Shown here piece after piece: positions 43,357 to 55,735 of a stretch of 64,000 bases of DNA. Numbering within the stretch: position 1 is the first letter of the stretch; each line of letters begins with the position of its first letter. The notes under the pieces were generated by a model, which was not told the origin of the DNA, did no database searches, and saw only the letters and a list, made by a program, of their open reading frames with translations. The stretch comes from Anticarsia gemmatalis (taxonomy: Eukaryota > Arthropoda > Insecta > Lepidoptera > Erebidae), in contig NC_134770.1 of the NCBI RefSeq assembly GCF_050436995.1, positions 6,458,501 to 6,522,500 of the forward strand. The letters are read 5' to 3'. Both the position numbers and the translations under genes were made by a program.

Positions 43357-43494
43357 GTATGTTAATCAGTTATTTGGTTACCATAGTACAAGCTCGGTTT
43401 AATTTGGAATCAAATGACCGTGCGTGACTTGTCCAATGGTATTCATTTATTTATTTTGTTGCCTAGATTAGTAGGAATAAAGGATGTAGACTAT

Positions 43495-43647
43495 TAAATA
43501 TATTCTTATACAGATACATTAACAGCCAGGCTCACATACCCGTGCTAATCACACAAATATTTGTCCCAATGGGATTCGTACCCACCACACGCGATGCTAC
43601 AGTTATTGCGGCGAGGTGATCACATAACCACTGCGCCAAACGTGCAG
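43495..43647 (-). mobile_element. tRNA-derived SINE C
   Basis: The minus strand reads cgtttggcgcagtggttatg and ggtgggtacgaatcccattg. Sequence at 43370-43440 matches part of the same family but in the opposite orientation. Confidence 0.65.
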
Positions 43648-44134
43648 TTTTTTTTAATTTCTATCTATCTAAAATATTTAAAAATTTCAGCGATCGTCAT
43701 TATGTTATGTAGATAAATATGAAAATATATCAGTTCTCATAGATTAAGTATTCTCTGCTAAAACCAGTTTATATCGATAGCTATTCGATAAATTATGATA
43801 TGTTTTGATGTTATATCATAATAACTGACTTGCGGTTGAGTGATTATGTTCAACATCATCCGGTCGACCTACTGATACGATATGTGGTTCGATACCCCGG
43901 GCTAGCAATTTCGCACTATTAATTTTTATTTGGTATTTTATTGATGGATTAAAATGTCGGTCTTTTGATACTGTTGATTGCTACTATGAAATACTGTGTT
44001 AGATTTGAGATCGGAAATCCAAACTTATTATTATAGATGCTAAATTATTTCTGTATATTACGCTTGCAATACTAATCTTAAAAGTTACTGAACCGATTTT
44101 GATGAATCTTAGCATCTTAAGATTTGTTTATCAT

Positions 44135-44400
44135 TCTGTGGATGGGTGACCATCTTATACATATCGAGTTCCTCCGTGTTTCGGAAGGCACGTTAAATTG
44201 TAGGCCCAGGTTGTCATTTCCAAAGATCTTTGACAGTCGTTACCAGTCGTCAGAAGCTTGAAAGTCTGACAACCAGTCTTACCGAAGGTTATCGTGTTAT
44301 AACACAGGAAACTGGGTTGTGGAGGTCAGATAGACAGTCGTTTCATGTAAAATACTGGTATCCAGTTGTATCCGGTGACACTGGAAGCCGACTTCAACGT
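44135..44400 (+). repeat. 5S-like repeat, copy 1
   Basis: gtggatgggtgaccatctta is like the 5S rRNA internal promoter region (GGATGGGTGACCG). A conserved body follows with ttcctccgtgtttcggaagg, gacaaccagtct and ggtcagatagacagtcg. Confidence 0.5.
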
Positions 44401-44726
44401 TAGAAGAAAGGCTAGGTTGAGGATGTTTAAAAACATACTTGTCGTTTCTATAAAATAAAGAACCGTGTAAATTATTCTTGCTGAAAGTGACAGTGTCAAA
44501 GCCAGCAGTGTAAGTGACATGTATAGTGTATGTATAATGTATATTGTATAAGTGTATATGTGTATAGTGGCTACTGAACCAGTGGTTGTAGGAACAAACG
44601 CGTATTGTGATACAATTTACTAAAGCTTTGCTCTCACTACTTTCCAATGAGGCGTAGGGTGTAGGAAGATGGCGGGTTTGAAAAAATAATACAAAAATAA
44701 CGTATATTCCCAGTTCTCCCCTAACT

Positions 44727-44795
44727 CTGTCCCCCAGGGAGACAACTGGGAATTGTCTTCCTACATTTATTCCCAGTTGTCACCCCGGGGGACAG
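44727..44795. repeat. Imperfect inverted repeat
   Basis: ctgtcccccagggagacaac with tgggaat pairs with attcccagttgtcaccccgg with gggacag across a 15-base loop. Probably a MITE remnant. Confidence 0.65.
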
Positions 44796-45632
44796 TATTG
44801 GGGAATTTACCAACAATAAATGCTTAAGCTTCTCTGGGAGCTTTTATTGGCTTAAACACGTTGTTTAAGAATCAAAATAATTTATTTTATAGAGGCCAAA
44901 TTCAGACACTCATGATTGTCCAAAATAAAATAGGTAAATTACCGCCATTTCGGAAGGTAGTAGCTAGTTAGTTAGGTCACATGCATCAAATCACATGATT
45001 AGGAAAATGAATTTTTACATACAGCAAATTTTCAAATTATCTCCTTAAGAACGATACACTAAACTTTCATGATAGAATTACATTCTTAGCTCCGTGTGGA
45101 AATCGAAGTCACAACGCAGCCAGCCGACTTATAGCGATTTGAGACCATCGTGCTGTTGCATACGAAATCTAGCTACTTACGAATGGAAATTATCGCTTTA
45201 ATATCTTCAAATCGCTTCCTCTTATAACTTAAATGATGCCCTAGAGCTTTTACTTGCACTAAATCCCTTGCGGCAGGTGCGACACACACACACACACGCA
45301 GGCTACATTCACTCGTAAGACAAGAATATACTATGTATATCTACCATTAGTTTACTATTTATTGTTTTTTTACGCACAGAAATAATTATCACTTGTTCTA
45401 ACTGTGAAGGAAACCATCGAAATAAAATTTCATGCATTTTCAAAATACTTTTGAGGGGATCCTACGTTCTGAATCCAGACACTGTGCATAATTCCGTGGT
45501 AGCTGCTTTAAAGTTAATAATTGAACATAAAGAGACGACCTATAATATTTTGCTGTACCCGGAAATTGAACCTGTACTAATTAGCAACCATCTACATGTA
45601 AAAAGTCCTTAATTTTTGATAATGCTTTTAAC

Positions 45633-45799
45633 TTTTTTTAAGTACAATTCCCGGAATAAGAATAGCTCTTGTGTTGCTTGAACTTTTATAAACATACAAA
45701 CAATGGCCGCAAAGTACAATTTGTGGGAATCGAACCCACGACCTCCCGACGCCATGGTAGCGGCGTGGCGCCCTAAACCACTGCGCCACGGAGGCAGTC
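45633..45799 (-). mobile_element. tRNA-derived SINE A
   Basis: Contains cgtggcgccctaaaccactg and gtgggaatcgaacccacgac (complements of box A and B). Followed by repeat D-like sequence (ggtctctacctacccctacg). Confidence 0.8.
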
Positions 45800-46165
45800 A
45801 AAATTAAAACAGGTTAGAAAATTATCTGGTCTCTACCTACCCCTACGGAAAGAAGTATTATACTGACTTATGTATGTACATATGTAATTGAAACATTTCA
45901 TCTCACTAACATAGTGAACAATGCATATGAGCGTTAATGACCATGTTTGTATGTTTGTAACATTGATTACTGTAACACACGATACTTAGCCACACTTTGT
46001 ATAAGATCTATGTGACAATGCACTGGTGGGAGAAAGTTATGCGTAATTCTTGAAATGATTTGTCTACTGGCATAAATTGTATGTACTCGTAACCGACGGT
46101 CCTGTATGACAAGATGTATGGATGTGAATGAAGTAAATTAAGTTAGTAGGGATTGTAGCAAGTGG

Positions 46166-46386
46166 ATTTTTTTAAAGTCAACTTTTAAAGACAACTATCA
46201 CACTAACAATTATTTACTCTTGTGTTACGCTACTTTTACAAACATACAAACAACGGGCACAAAGTACAACAATACAACTATTTGTGCATTGCACAAATAT
46301 TTTTCTCGTGTAAGAATCGAACCCACGACCTCTCGATGGAATGATAGCGGCGTGGCGACCTTAACTACTGTGCCACGGAGGCAGTC
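46166..46386 (-). mobile_element. tRNA-derived SINE A, inside a repeat D copy
   Basis: Minus-strand SINE with gtaagaatcgaacccacgac. Repeat D sequence precedes it (46085-46165) and appears to continue after it. Confidence 0.75.
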
Positions 46387-46496
46387 AAAGTCAAAATTCC
46401 TTGTTCCCTGTTTAACCCCATAGGAAATAGGATTCTATCTGATTTTCACACCCTTCGGGGAAAAGAAAATTTATTTTCCAAGCGATGTTTGTATTA

Positions 46497-46665
46497 GAAT
46501 TAATTGTCACTTAATAAAGGAAAACATCGTAATGAAACCTTACATGTCTGAGATTTTAAACCAGTTAACTATGGGATGCGAAATCCCCAACTCTCACTTG
46601 ACTCTAAAGGACTTAAGGCTTTCCTTCCATTCCAGGAGGAGCCTTTGCCCAGCAGTGGGACAATA
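46497..46665 (+). repeat. Non-LTR/SINE tail family E
   Basis: aaggaaaacatcgtaatgaa to gcctttgcccagcagtggga. Confidence 0.55.
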
Positions 46666-47581
46666 AAGAGTATTTCTTTACGCAATACACGCATTTTTTT
46701 CTTTAAATTATTACATTCTTTCTGCAAAACTATTAAAGAGATTTAACAAAAGAATTTTTAACACAGATAATAATCTTACTAACTTGACAACAATAGTTGT
46801 GGGACACAAACCGTATATATAACGTGAAATAACTACAATTAAACGCTTATGTAATTGGAAAGTGCGTGTTACAAGTTAACTTGTAACTTAATAGCTCATT
46901 TAACTTATTACATATTACATTTTTCTACATCTAACAAAAAACACTGAAATATAAATTAACAAAATATTTTGATACAAATAAATTTAATATTTATATATGT
47001 TACTGTAAAAGCCCGATCTGTGGTAAATCCTAAGATTTTCCGGTAAAACCAAAGATTTACCAACTCGCAATGGTAAAAGTCCGAACAATTATTTTATTTC
47101 GAACTTTTACCTCTATTCACTTGATGATGTCGAGATGTCGCCGAAATAAAATTGGAAATCGAACATTAGTGCTAACTTGTGAATATTTTTCTCTTATTAT
47201 TTTTATTTGCAAAGTAGTATTATTACAGTATACGACTGTGCCGCGGTCTACAGAGTATCTGACTTCTAGCCACGAGGTCCTGGGTTCGATTCACAGGTCG
47301 TACAAAGTACTATTGGTATCTTACTAATTAAGCGACTTCAAAAAAGGAGGAGGTTCTCAATTCGTCGCGTTTTTTTTTTTACATTACCTATATATTATTT
47401 TCAACAGTGGTTCTTTGAGAGTTTGATAAAGTGCCCGATAGGTTTATGGCAAATGGCAATAGACTCGCCACCTAGTATGGTATTTATGTGAATTTAAATT
47501 ATTAACGGTGAAATGTAGGTGTATTTCAGACACCTCTGTCAACACTTTTCGGTATGATAATCGTAATATTATGTATATATT

Positions 47582-47832
47582 ATCTATACTAATATTATAA
47601 AAATGAAGAGTTTGTTTGTTTGTTTGAACGCGCTAATCTCAGGAACTACTGGTCCGATTTGAAAAATTCTTTCAGTGTTAGATAGACCATTTATCGAGGA
47701 AGGCTATAGGCTATATATCATCACGATACGACCAATAGGAGCAGAGTAGCAATAAAAAATGTTACAAAAACGGGGAAAATTTTGACCCATTCTCTTATGT
47801 GACGCAAGCGAAGTTGCGCGGGTCAGCTAGTA
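47582..47832 (-). repeat. RTE-like repeat R, copy 3
   Basis: Complete copy: atctatactaatattataaa to cgaagttgcgcgggtcagct. Confidence 0.75.
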
Positions 47833-49797
47833 TATTAAAATAACTTTCAAACAATACTCAATTCCTTTATTTTAACATCAAAATGAAATGCGTTTGTGTC
47901 GTCATTTTGTGATTGTCGTAAACGAGTTGTCGTGACAATCCGGTGATATATCGATTGTTTCGTATGTATGTATGTACGCATTGTGAAAGTTATTATGATT
48001 TCATATTATAATAACGTATTATTTTGGTGAATTATACTATTGTACTGCGGTCATAAAAGAAAGGTACCTATTCAAGAATAGTCATTTCGCAAAGTAAAGT
48101 TTTACGTGTGTTTCAGTAAAAATTTGAATATTTTTGACATTTTTAGACCAAATTTTTGTGTAATTATAAATTGATTGCTCTCTACGTCCCTTGGAAAAAG
48201 TGTAATTTTATTTACGTAAATAATTTTTCTGTAACGCAAATATTAAAAGCTAGAATTTAACCAGATTATTTTCCATAGAAGTAAATTACCACATATTATT
48301 TAACAAATTTCTCTGCCGTAATTACAATAAACTCAAAAACTATAGTAGTTGTCACTTATAAACACAATAATAAAAAAATACTTACTTACATCAATGTTCA
48401 ATTCAGTACATGTGGACAATATTCAGAAAACGTACAAATACTTAACTTTGTATTCGAACCCACCACACGGTTAGTTATTTCTGCAAACGTTAACCACTGC
48501 GATCATTTCATTTTTATTAGTAAATAGTAGTAATGTCGTTCTTCCGTGAGCGTGCGTGTATTATGAAACGGTAGCCGGTATCACTGTATATTCGATGAAT
48601 ATCAAACATTGTTACATTACAGTCTTGTGTCGTATTAATGAGCGTTATTCCTTCCTTCTGACGAGTTAATGTGCGAATATTCTGTTAACTGTGTTACCCA
48701 GGTGAGGTTTGTCTGCGTTTGAAACGGATTTTTGTGTTGTTTCGATATTTTTTCGTTGTAAAAACGGATCCCTATTGACTGCTGTCTGTCACCAGGTTGT
48801 ATTTCATGAACCATGATAGTTAGACGGTTGATGTTTTCACTGGTGATTTATTTCTTTTACCACTATAACTACGTAAGTAAATATTACACGAAGTCGTAGG
48901 TTATCAAAATATGTAATAAAAATGTAATATAAGACATAGATGTATTTTTTGTAGTGTAGAAAGATTTTTATAATCAGTTTAGAAGTTCTACAGTTGCTTG
49001 GGTATAAAAATAAAGGAAAATTAGCTATCTGGCGGGAAAAAAATCAGAAATTGACGAAATGCGTACCTATAATATCTATATCATACCCTTACATATGATG
49101 AAGTCATTAATATCAATATAAAGAAAAGTCGTCAGTTTAACTGAAAAAAATTGATTGCCCGGTTTAAACACTCTTTCAATCATATTTACTAAGATTTTTG
49201 CTTGAGTTTTCTCTGGTGATCTGATGGTCTCTAACTGACCCCCGGTTTCTCAGGTGCATTTAGCGATTGTTTATCTATTCACCTAACTGGACATAAATAC
49301 ATCATCGTGCTATTTATCGGGTACCTTCATAAAGATTTTTTATGTATCGAGCTAGCAAATGTGTTTGCAAAATCTCTCCTTTAGCATTTATTCGAAAAAA
49401 TATCATCAAACTTAAACAAATATATAACCATCTCACTTTCATTCGCAGTCGTACATTCTCGACATAATCGTTCATATCGTACATCTAGTTCATTCACTTA
49501 ATAATGGCTTTATCTCGCTAATGCCTTCACTTTTCATTATTTAATACATATGTTATAAGACATTGTTCTTGCGTGCTATGGTTTAATCTGACGGTGAGTC
49601 ATGGTGTCACTTTCCAAAGGATTATGGAAGGTTGGAGCATGGTTTTTTGAATAGAAGTGCTAGTGAAATTAAAAGCGAGAGATTAGAGTATTAGTTATTC
49701 GTTAAAGAAATTAATTAATCCAATTAATAAGTCTTACTGTCTTATTAATATACGTCGTGTAAGCTGTTATCATCAATTTAGTAACTAGTTATGGCTG

Positions 49798-49952
49798 TAT
49801 TTTTTTGAAATACAATTCCCGCACTAAGATTTCCTCTTGTGTTGCGGGGACTTTAACACACATACAAACAACGGATATAAAGTACAACCAGACCCAAAAC
49901 AACTATTTGTGGATAGCACAAAATATTTGTTTCGTATGGGAATCAAACACAC
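49798..49952 (-). mobile_element. tRNA-derived SINE A, truncated
   Basis: Body and tail are present; the tRNA-like head is missing past box B (cgtatgggaatcaaacacac). Confidence 0.7.
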
Positions 49953-50261
49953 AATTTTAGTTTAAATAAAAATTATTAAGATGGTGCCGCGATGTAGTGA
50001 AACTAAAAAATGTGAGAAATGTCACTACGAAACAATTAAATAGATCAAAGTAATTATCACGACAATGCACATTAACATTTCAGTAACATCATAATTGTAT
50101 GTATAAAATTAATTTTCATTTATAATTTATAAGATTTATTATTCTGTAAACCTCTTATTTCGCGTAATTACTTTGATTTATAACACTGAAACGTATGTAC
50201 TTATATTATATTGACTGCCTGATTTATATCCAAGCAACTTATATCATATGCAGTTAGATAT

Positions 50262-50330
50262 TGACTGCCTCTTTAACGCGGTGGGTAGTATATGCGACTG
50301 CCGTACAAAAAATCTCGGGTTTGAACTGGC
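50262..50330 (+). mobile_element. SINE B head fragment
   Basis: gcggtgggtagtatatgcga and ctcgggtttgaactgg. Confidence 0.5.
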
Positions 50331-50332
50331 TG

Positions 50333-50690
50333 GGTTGACTGGGTTAACGAAAAATTTTTGAACCTGCACTTGTAAAAGTTTCATCTAAAATGCTCAAGCT
50401 ACAAATTGTAATTGGGTAGTTTCCTGGGTTAACGACAATTTATTAAACTCGTACTCGTAAAAGGCTCATCTAAAATGCTCAGGCTATGTAGCTATTTTCG
50501 TAAATAATGTTAAAATTGTAATTATTACAAAATGAAACATTTTATTAGACACGGTATAGTGACGTCACTACGTCATATTTCTATACTAAAATGTGTTTTT
50601 GACATTTCGTAAAGAGTAGCTGATTTGACTGTTGTCAAGTGCTCAATTCAGATAAATCATGCATGTGAATACTCTCTACTAAGTTGTTGA
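50333..50690 (-). repeat. Repeat X, minus copy with internal duplication
   Basis: It matches about 4224-4474 in reverse: gggttaacgaaaaatttttg, gtgacgtcac and tgacatttcgtaaagagtag. The segment gggttaacga...atctaaaatgctca occurs twice (50342-50397, 50432-50482). Confidence 0.65.
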
Positions 50691-51253
50691 ACTATGACAA
50701 TAACAGTAAGTCATAATGCTTGTTTTAACTCGTAAGTATCATGAATTCATGATACATCTCTATTAAGAAGAACATTGATACATATATCATTGTTAATTGA
50801 TGAACAAGTGTAATATCTCGGCCGTAAATCTACAGAGGTAGGTAGAAGAACTCTCGTTTACTTAGAAAACTCTTCACGTTAAACAATAACAATTTCGAAC
50901 CATGGGTTAAAAACGGCAAATAGCAGTTTAATGTTTTCTTTATAGATTAGCCAAATATTTTTTTGAGTGGTAATCAAATCCGCTACCCTTCTAAGTGGCC
51001 AAGAAACCATACTACTAAACCTAGTCTAAAAAATCAGAATACTATCTTTCAACCTTATAACAACTTTTCAATCATAACATTTATAATTAATTAAGACAAA
51101 TTTCACAATACACACACTATAACTATAATTTACGAATATGTGAATCGAACCCGTATTCGCGAAATCGCAATATATTGAATGTAGCAATCATAATATCTGA
51201 ACCATCTAAACACTGATGAACATCTAATTAGTTATTAATATATATATAATTTT

Positions 51254-51470
51254 GACTGCCTCCGTGGCGCAGTGGTTTAGGTCGCAACGCCGATACCACT
51301 GCAACGAGAGGTCGTGGGTTCGATTCCCACACGGGACAATTATTTGTGCGATCCACAAATAATTGTTTCGGGTCTGGTTGTGCTTTGTGTCCGTTGTTTG
51401 TATGTTTGTAAAAGTCCCCGCGACACAAGAGCAATTCTTAGTGCGGGAGTTGTCTTTTTCAAAAGAAAAA
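51254..51470 (+). mobile_element. tRNA-derived SINE A (best preserved)
   Basis: Head gactgcctccgtggcgcagt; box B gtgggttcgattcccacac; body through gcgggagttgtctttt and an A-rich end. ORFs on either strand here are SINE artefacts. Confidence 0.88.
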
Positions 51471-53164
51471 CAAGAAATAGTTATACAATTTTTTGTGACT
51501 TTCAATCAATTTTGAAACTGTGTACGAAAAATACAAAACACAGTTTTCAAACAAAGTTTACACGGACGTTTATCAGTAAGAAACAACACTACATTTTCTT
51601 GTCTATTGGAAGAAAAATTGATTTAGTGTAGTGACAATAGCTTCAGACATATCTTCGCACAGATAATAAATTGACGGTAAATTATAGCACAACTCTCGAT
51701 TTCAATCTTTTACAAATGGCAATATTGAATAATGTATCAACATTAATAAGTGAACGATCGGTGATTAACACGGTACTTGAGATAACGATGATAATCACTC
51801 ATTCTAGTGTTTGAAATGAACACTAAAAGCAATTGAAAAATATTTATACAAACAACTAGTCTCGAGAATTTGTTTGTTGGTTTGCTCGTGTTTATCTTAG
51901 GAAATACTGGTCTGATTTTGATCATTCTTTTATATGTAGAAAGCTACATTATTCTATAGTAATATAGGTTACAAAATTGACCAAAATTTTAAGCGAATAA
52001 ACTACCGCGAAATAAAAATAAATTTGGAACTACGATAAAAAAAAACTAATTTTAAATTGAGTGATATTTTCGTTTATTTGGTGAGATACAAACAAGACTA
52101 CAAATAATTAATTTAGTGATTATATTATTCTTTTTATTTTAGCACTGTTATAAAAAAGTAATTAAGCACTCTGGTTATAAGCCGTTTTAAAAACACAGTT
52201 ACTTCGTCGCCTAAAAACAACACACACAGTGAACGCGTTGATGTCTTCCGTATGGAATGATATGGAAGTGTCATAAATAATTAAATTTTGTGAAAAACAT
52301 TCAATAAAATACTAATATATGCATGTAATATGCTAATTCTATAATTATTAACACCAGATTTATGTATCAATTAGATTATGTCATCAATTAATGATAAAGT
52401 AAGTCACGATTTAACATTTTATTGAAAGCTAACGAATGCCATGGTTTCGCATTATATCTTTTAAAAATTTTCTCCCGGTTTACATCTATTACCCTGCAGA
52501 GTTAGATCAAAATCGGTATAGCCGTTTTCAGAGATCAGCAAGCCCTACTTTACTTTAAGTACACTTTAAAGTAGAAACTTTTAGTAGAAAGACATAATAA
52601 TATGTATGTCCTTTTTCGTAATTTTATCCAACGACCCAAATTTTATTCATATCTGTTTTGCCATTTTGGCACAAAACGGAACAAATATACATACTATTTT
52701 CTTTAGGATATTAGTAAAGATATTGTCGATTAGTTTTTGTAATATTGCCTTTTAACACGCCTACCTTATTTCCTGTTGTTAGAAGCACTAATTATTGCAA
52801 TTAACTAAAAATTAAATGAAAATAATTTAAACTTTACTGCTTTATAGAAGTTAATTGTCTATAAAAGTGCTATTATATATCGTTAAATACTTATAATCAA
52901 CGAATTTCCTATTCGTTACATATTTCAGTGTTTCAGACACGTACTAATTAATCCATCAAAAATAATAAATGCAAAAGCCTGTGTTACACTTTTATGATAA
53001 CTACTGAACTGATTTTGATGAAATTTTATTACATTTCATCGGGAGTTAACCTGGTGTGGTATATTCAAGCTGCCCTAAGGCCTTTGACATAGCTTAACGA
53101 CTGATATCTTAATTGATAATAACTGGCACTGACATATTACACACGGTCATTAAATACTAAACAG

Positions 53165-53357
53165 ACCCTGTACTATGGTAACCAAATAACTGATAAACAT
53201 GCTAATATACTTCTAAATACATACTTATATAGATAAATTAACGACCAACCTCAGAACAAATTAATTGTGCTCATAATATAAAATATTGTCCCGAGTGGGA
53301 TTCGAACCCATCACACGCGACGAGGTAACCACGTGAACCACTGCGCAAAACGTGCAG
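53165..53357 (-). mobile_element. tRNA-derived SINE C
   Basis: gagtgggattcgaacccatc and ccactgcgcaaaacgtgcag. Confidence 0.65.
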
Positions 53358-53911
53358 TTATGTTAGTTTGTTCCAAATATTACTAAAAAATATATATTCT
53401 TTTCTTGCTAATAGGTATTTTTGTATTAATATTAAGTGCACGAGCTTGTATATATTTATTAAATTTTATTTCACGAGCGATATATTATTTCAGTAGAAAA
53501 CCTTTTCAATTACTGTAATTGAACACGCGAGCTGTCATGTAATATGTAATTTTTAGTATATAAATATTTCATATTGTTTCATTAAAATCAAATATTTCAG
53601 TATTATTTAAAATTTTACCTAATATCATGTTGAATTTTGTTGAATTTGACATACTTAATAAAATATGGTTATATTCGATTTAGTTATATTTCTATGAACT
53701 TATGATATTAGTTTCACACCGCACGAATGGAAATGAAACACATCGACATCAAATTAAATATTTAGCGATATTATTAGAACTACAATAAGTATAATTTTTG
53801 GATATTTTGTTAACAATCAAAAATCAAATATACACGAAACTGCGAAAACTGTTCCATTCAGTAAAACATATCATAAAAATATATAACAAAAATAAAATAA
53901 TACATCCTTAC

Positions 53912-54000
53912 CGATTTATTCCGAAATTCACAATAAAAAAAACACTTTTAAAAAGTCACACACTCAAGCACAGATAATATATCATGCAGCCAGTTATGTC
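53912..54000 (-). promoter_or_regulatory. Candidate first non-coding exon and promoter of the PYPVEK-repeat gene
   Basis: On the minus strand a gatatatta element precedes about 80 bases of transcript-like sequence ending AATCG before a good donor, gtaagg. A GC-rich stretch (about 54005-54080, with gcgcg motifs) lies just upstream, unusual in this AT-rich region. The first base is a guess. Confidence 0.35.
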
Positions 54001-55009
54001 AATAGTTTCGCGCCAAAAGCGCGTACCGTTTGCGCGCGAGTTGTCGACTGAGTGGCTGAATGCAACGCCTCTGGCTTTGCATCGAAGGTACTTTTCCTTC
54101 TAGTAGTGGAGGCTTAACTTTTTAAACACCCTACATGTAACCTAAGATTTGTAAGGCTGTGTTACCGAATGATTTCAATCAACTATTGCCGGTAGGGATA
54201 GGCTTATAACAGTTTTGTTTCCTAGATGATTGCGTAAAAATAGTTCTTTCTGGTAATTATTCATTTATAGACCATTAATATTTAACATGTTTTAGGCAAT
54301 AGCCTGAAAATTTATTATTTCGGTTGTCAGAACTCTTTTCTGGTCTTTAATAAATAATTTGCCACCAGAGAATCATAAAGAGGGATTGTCTATGAATAAT
54401 TTCAAGAGTGAGTTTCCAAATACACATTAAAATATAATTGCATTCTCTAAAAACACAAGCCTAAATGAAATAGTTCATTTGACTAACATTACCGAATATT
54501 GATGTGTGACTATCAAACTTGAATTTAAACTAATAAATAAAGGTAGAACTTTTTTTATTACCATATCATGCCTAAAGTCCATTTGTATAAAATAAATCCA
54601 TTTCACTATGTACACAACTTTATATAAACTAATATTACAATCGATTTCATTTGACATTTGATAGAGAAATGAAAGAAAACGCAATTACACTTGACACAAT
54701 TCTCTCGTACTTATTAATAATAATAATTTAATACTTTCTTTTAACGATTTATTTTTATATTAACTCATGCCCGTAACAAAGTTCGTGAGAAAATAACCCC
54801 GGGATAAAGTATCCTATGTGTTAATCTAGGTTACAAACTATCTTTCAATTTGTAACCTAGCTCTTTTCATAAGGCTTTACCCCCCTTTCGAAGCTTATGA
54901 CAAATTCAGTAGATGTAACGACTATCAATAATCTATGAGTATCAACATTTGACCTAAAAATAAAGGTTTGAATTTAAGTGTCCTTCTATCATATCCATTC
55001 GGTAGCTCT

Positions 55010-55095
55010 TCCACCTGGGTGCGGTATGGCACTGGACAGACAGGTTTATAAAGAAAGAGGGAAGGTCTATGCCCAGCAGTGGGACATGTAATAGG
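55010..55095 (+). repeat. Non-LTR tail family E, 3' part
   Basis: gaaggtctatgcccagcagt and gggacatgtaataggctg. An RTE-like end (aactttcgcatttatattat) follows at 55147. Confidence 0.5.
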
Positions 55096-55517
55096 CTGAT
55101 AAAAATAAAAAGATCTAGCTTGAAAGAGTAACAGACATCCTCACAAACTTTCGCATTTATATTATTAGTAGGATCTATTGTGTTACCTGCTCTATCATTA
55201 TTTAAATGCTGAATGAAATTGAGTTATTATATCGTAACAGTTTTTTATATTATAATATAGATATTAACAGAATTGCCAGTTCGTAAAAGGAAATCTCAGA
55301 AATTGACAAATAAGTAATAGTAAACCTGTAGAGAAATTACAATCAGCATTGTGATGATAATATAATTTGTTTATCGTGGAGCCATACTTATTAATACTTA
55401 TTTTTTTTAATTATAATTACTTGATAATAAAGTATAATATTGTTTATTTTATTTATTTGGTTCGTTATAAAAGCCCAAGATACTTGTATACAGTTGTAAA
55501 ATATATATTTTTAATTA

Positions 55518-55735
55518 AGCAACCCTTGGCGCGGTCATTCCGTAGATGGGTGACCGCATACATTTGAGCTGAGTGCCTTCGTGCTTCGGAGAGCATGATA
55601 AAAGCCGGTCCCGGTTGTTGTCAATTAAGATAACAGTCATTAAACCATATCAAAGGCCTTTTGGGCGGCTTGAACAACTTTGACACTAGGTTGACCAGTA
55701 ACCATACGATAGATAGAGCTTTATATTATTAGTAT
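55518..55735 (+). repeat. 5S-like repeat, copy 2
   Basis: ttaagcaacccttggcgcgg and tagatgggtgaccgca resemble the A-box and C-box of 5S rRNA genes in order and spacing. It ends attattagtataga, an RTE-like tail. Confidence 0.55.

Larger units (their letters stand above)
40178..53911 (-). other. Proposed intron 1 of the PYPVEK-repeat gene (13.7 kb, repeat-rich)
   Basis: This depends on the 53.9-kb first exon being real. It holds four copies of SINE A, several RTE-like repeats, SINE B and C copies, a 66-bp perfect palindrome and a 5S-like repeat. No coding exon is seen. Confidence 0.4.

Noticed and set aside
51224..51631. Open frames of 68-105 codons on both strands
   Set aside because: They are translations of a tRNA-derived SINE; the same peptide (VVLCVRCLYVCKS) recurs at other SINE copies.
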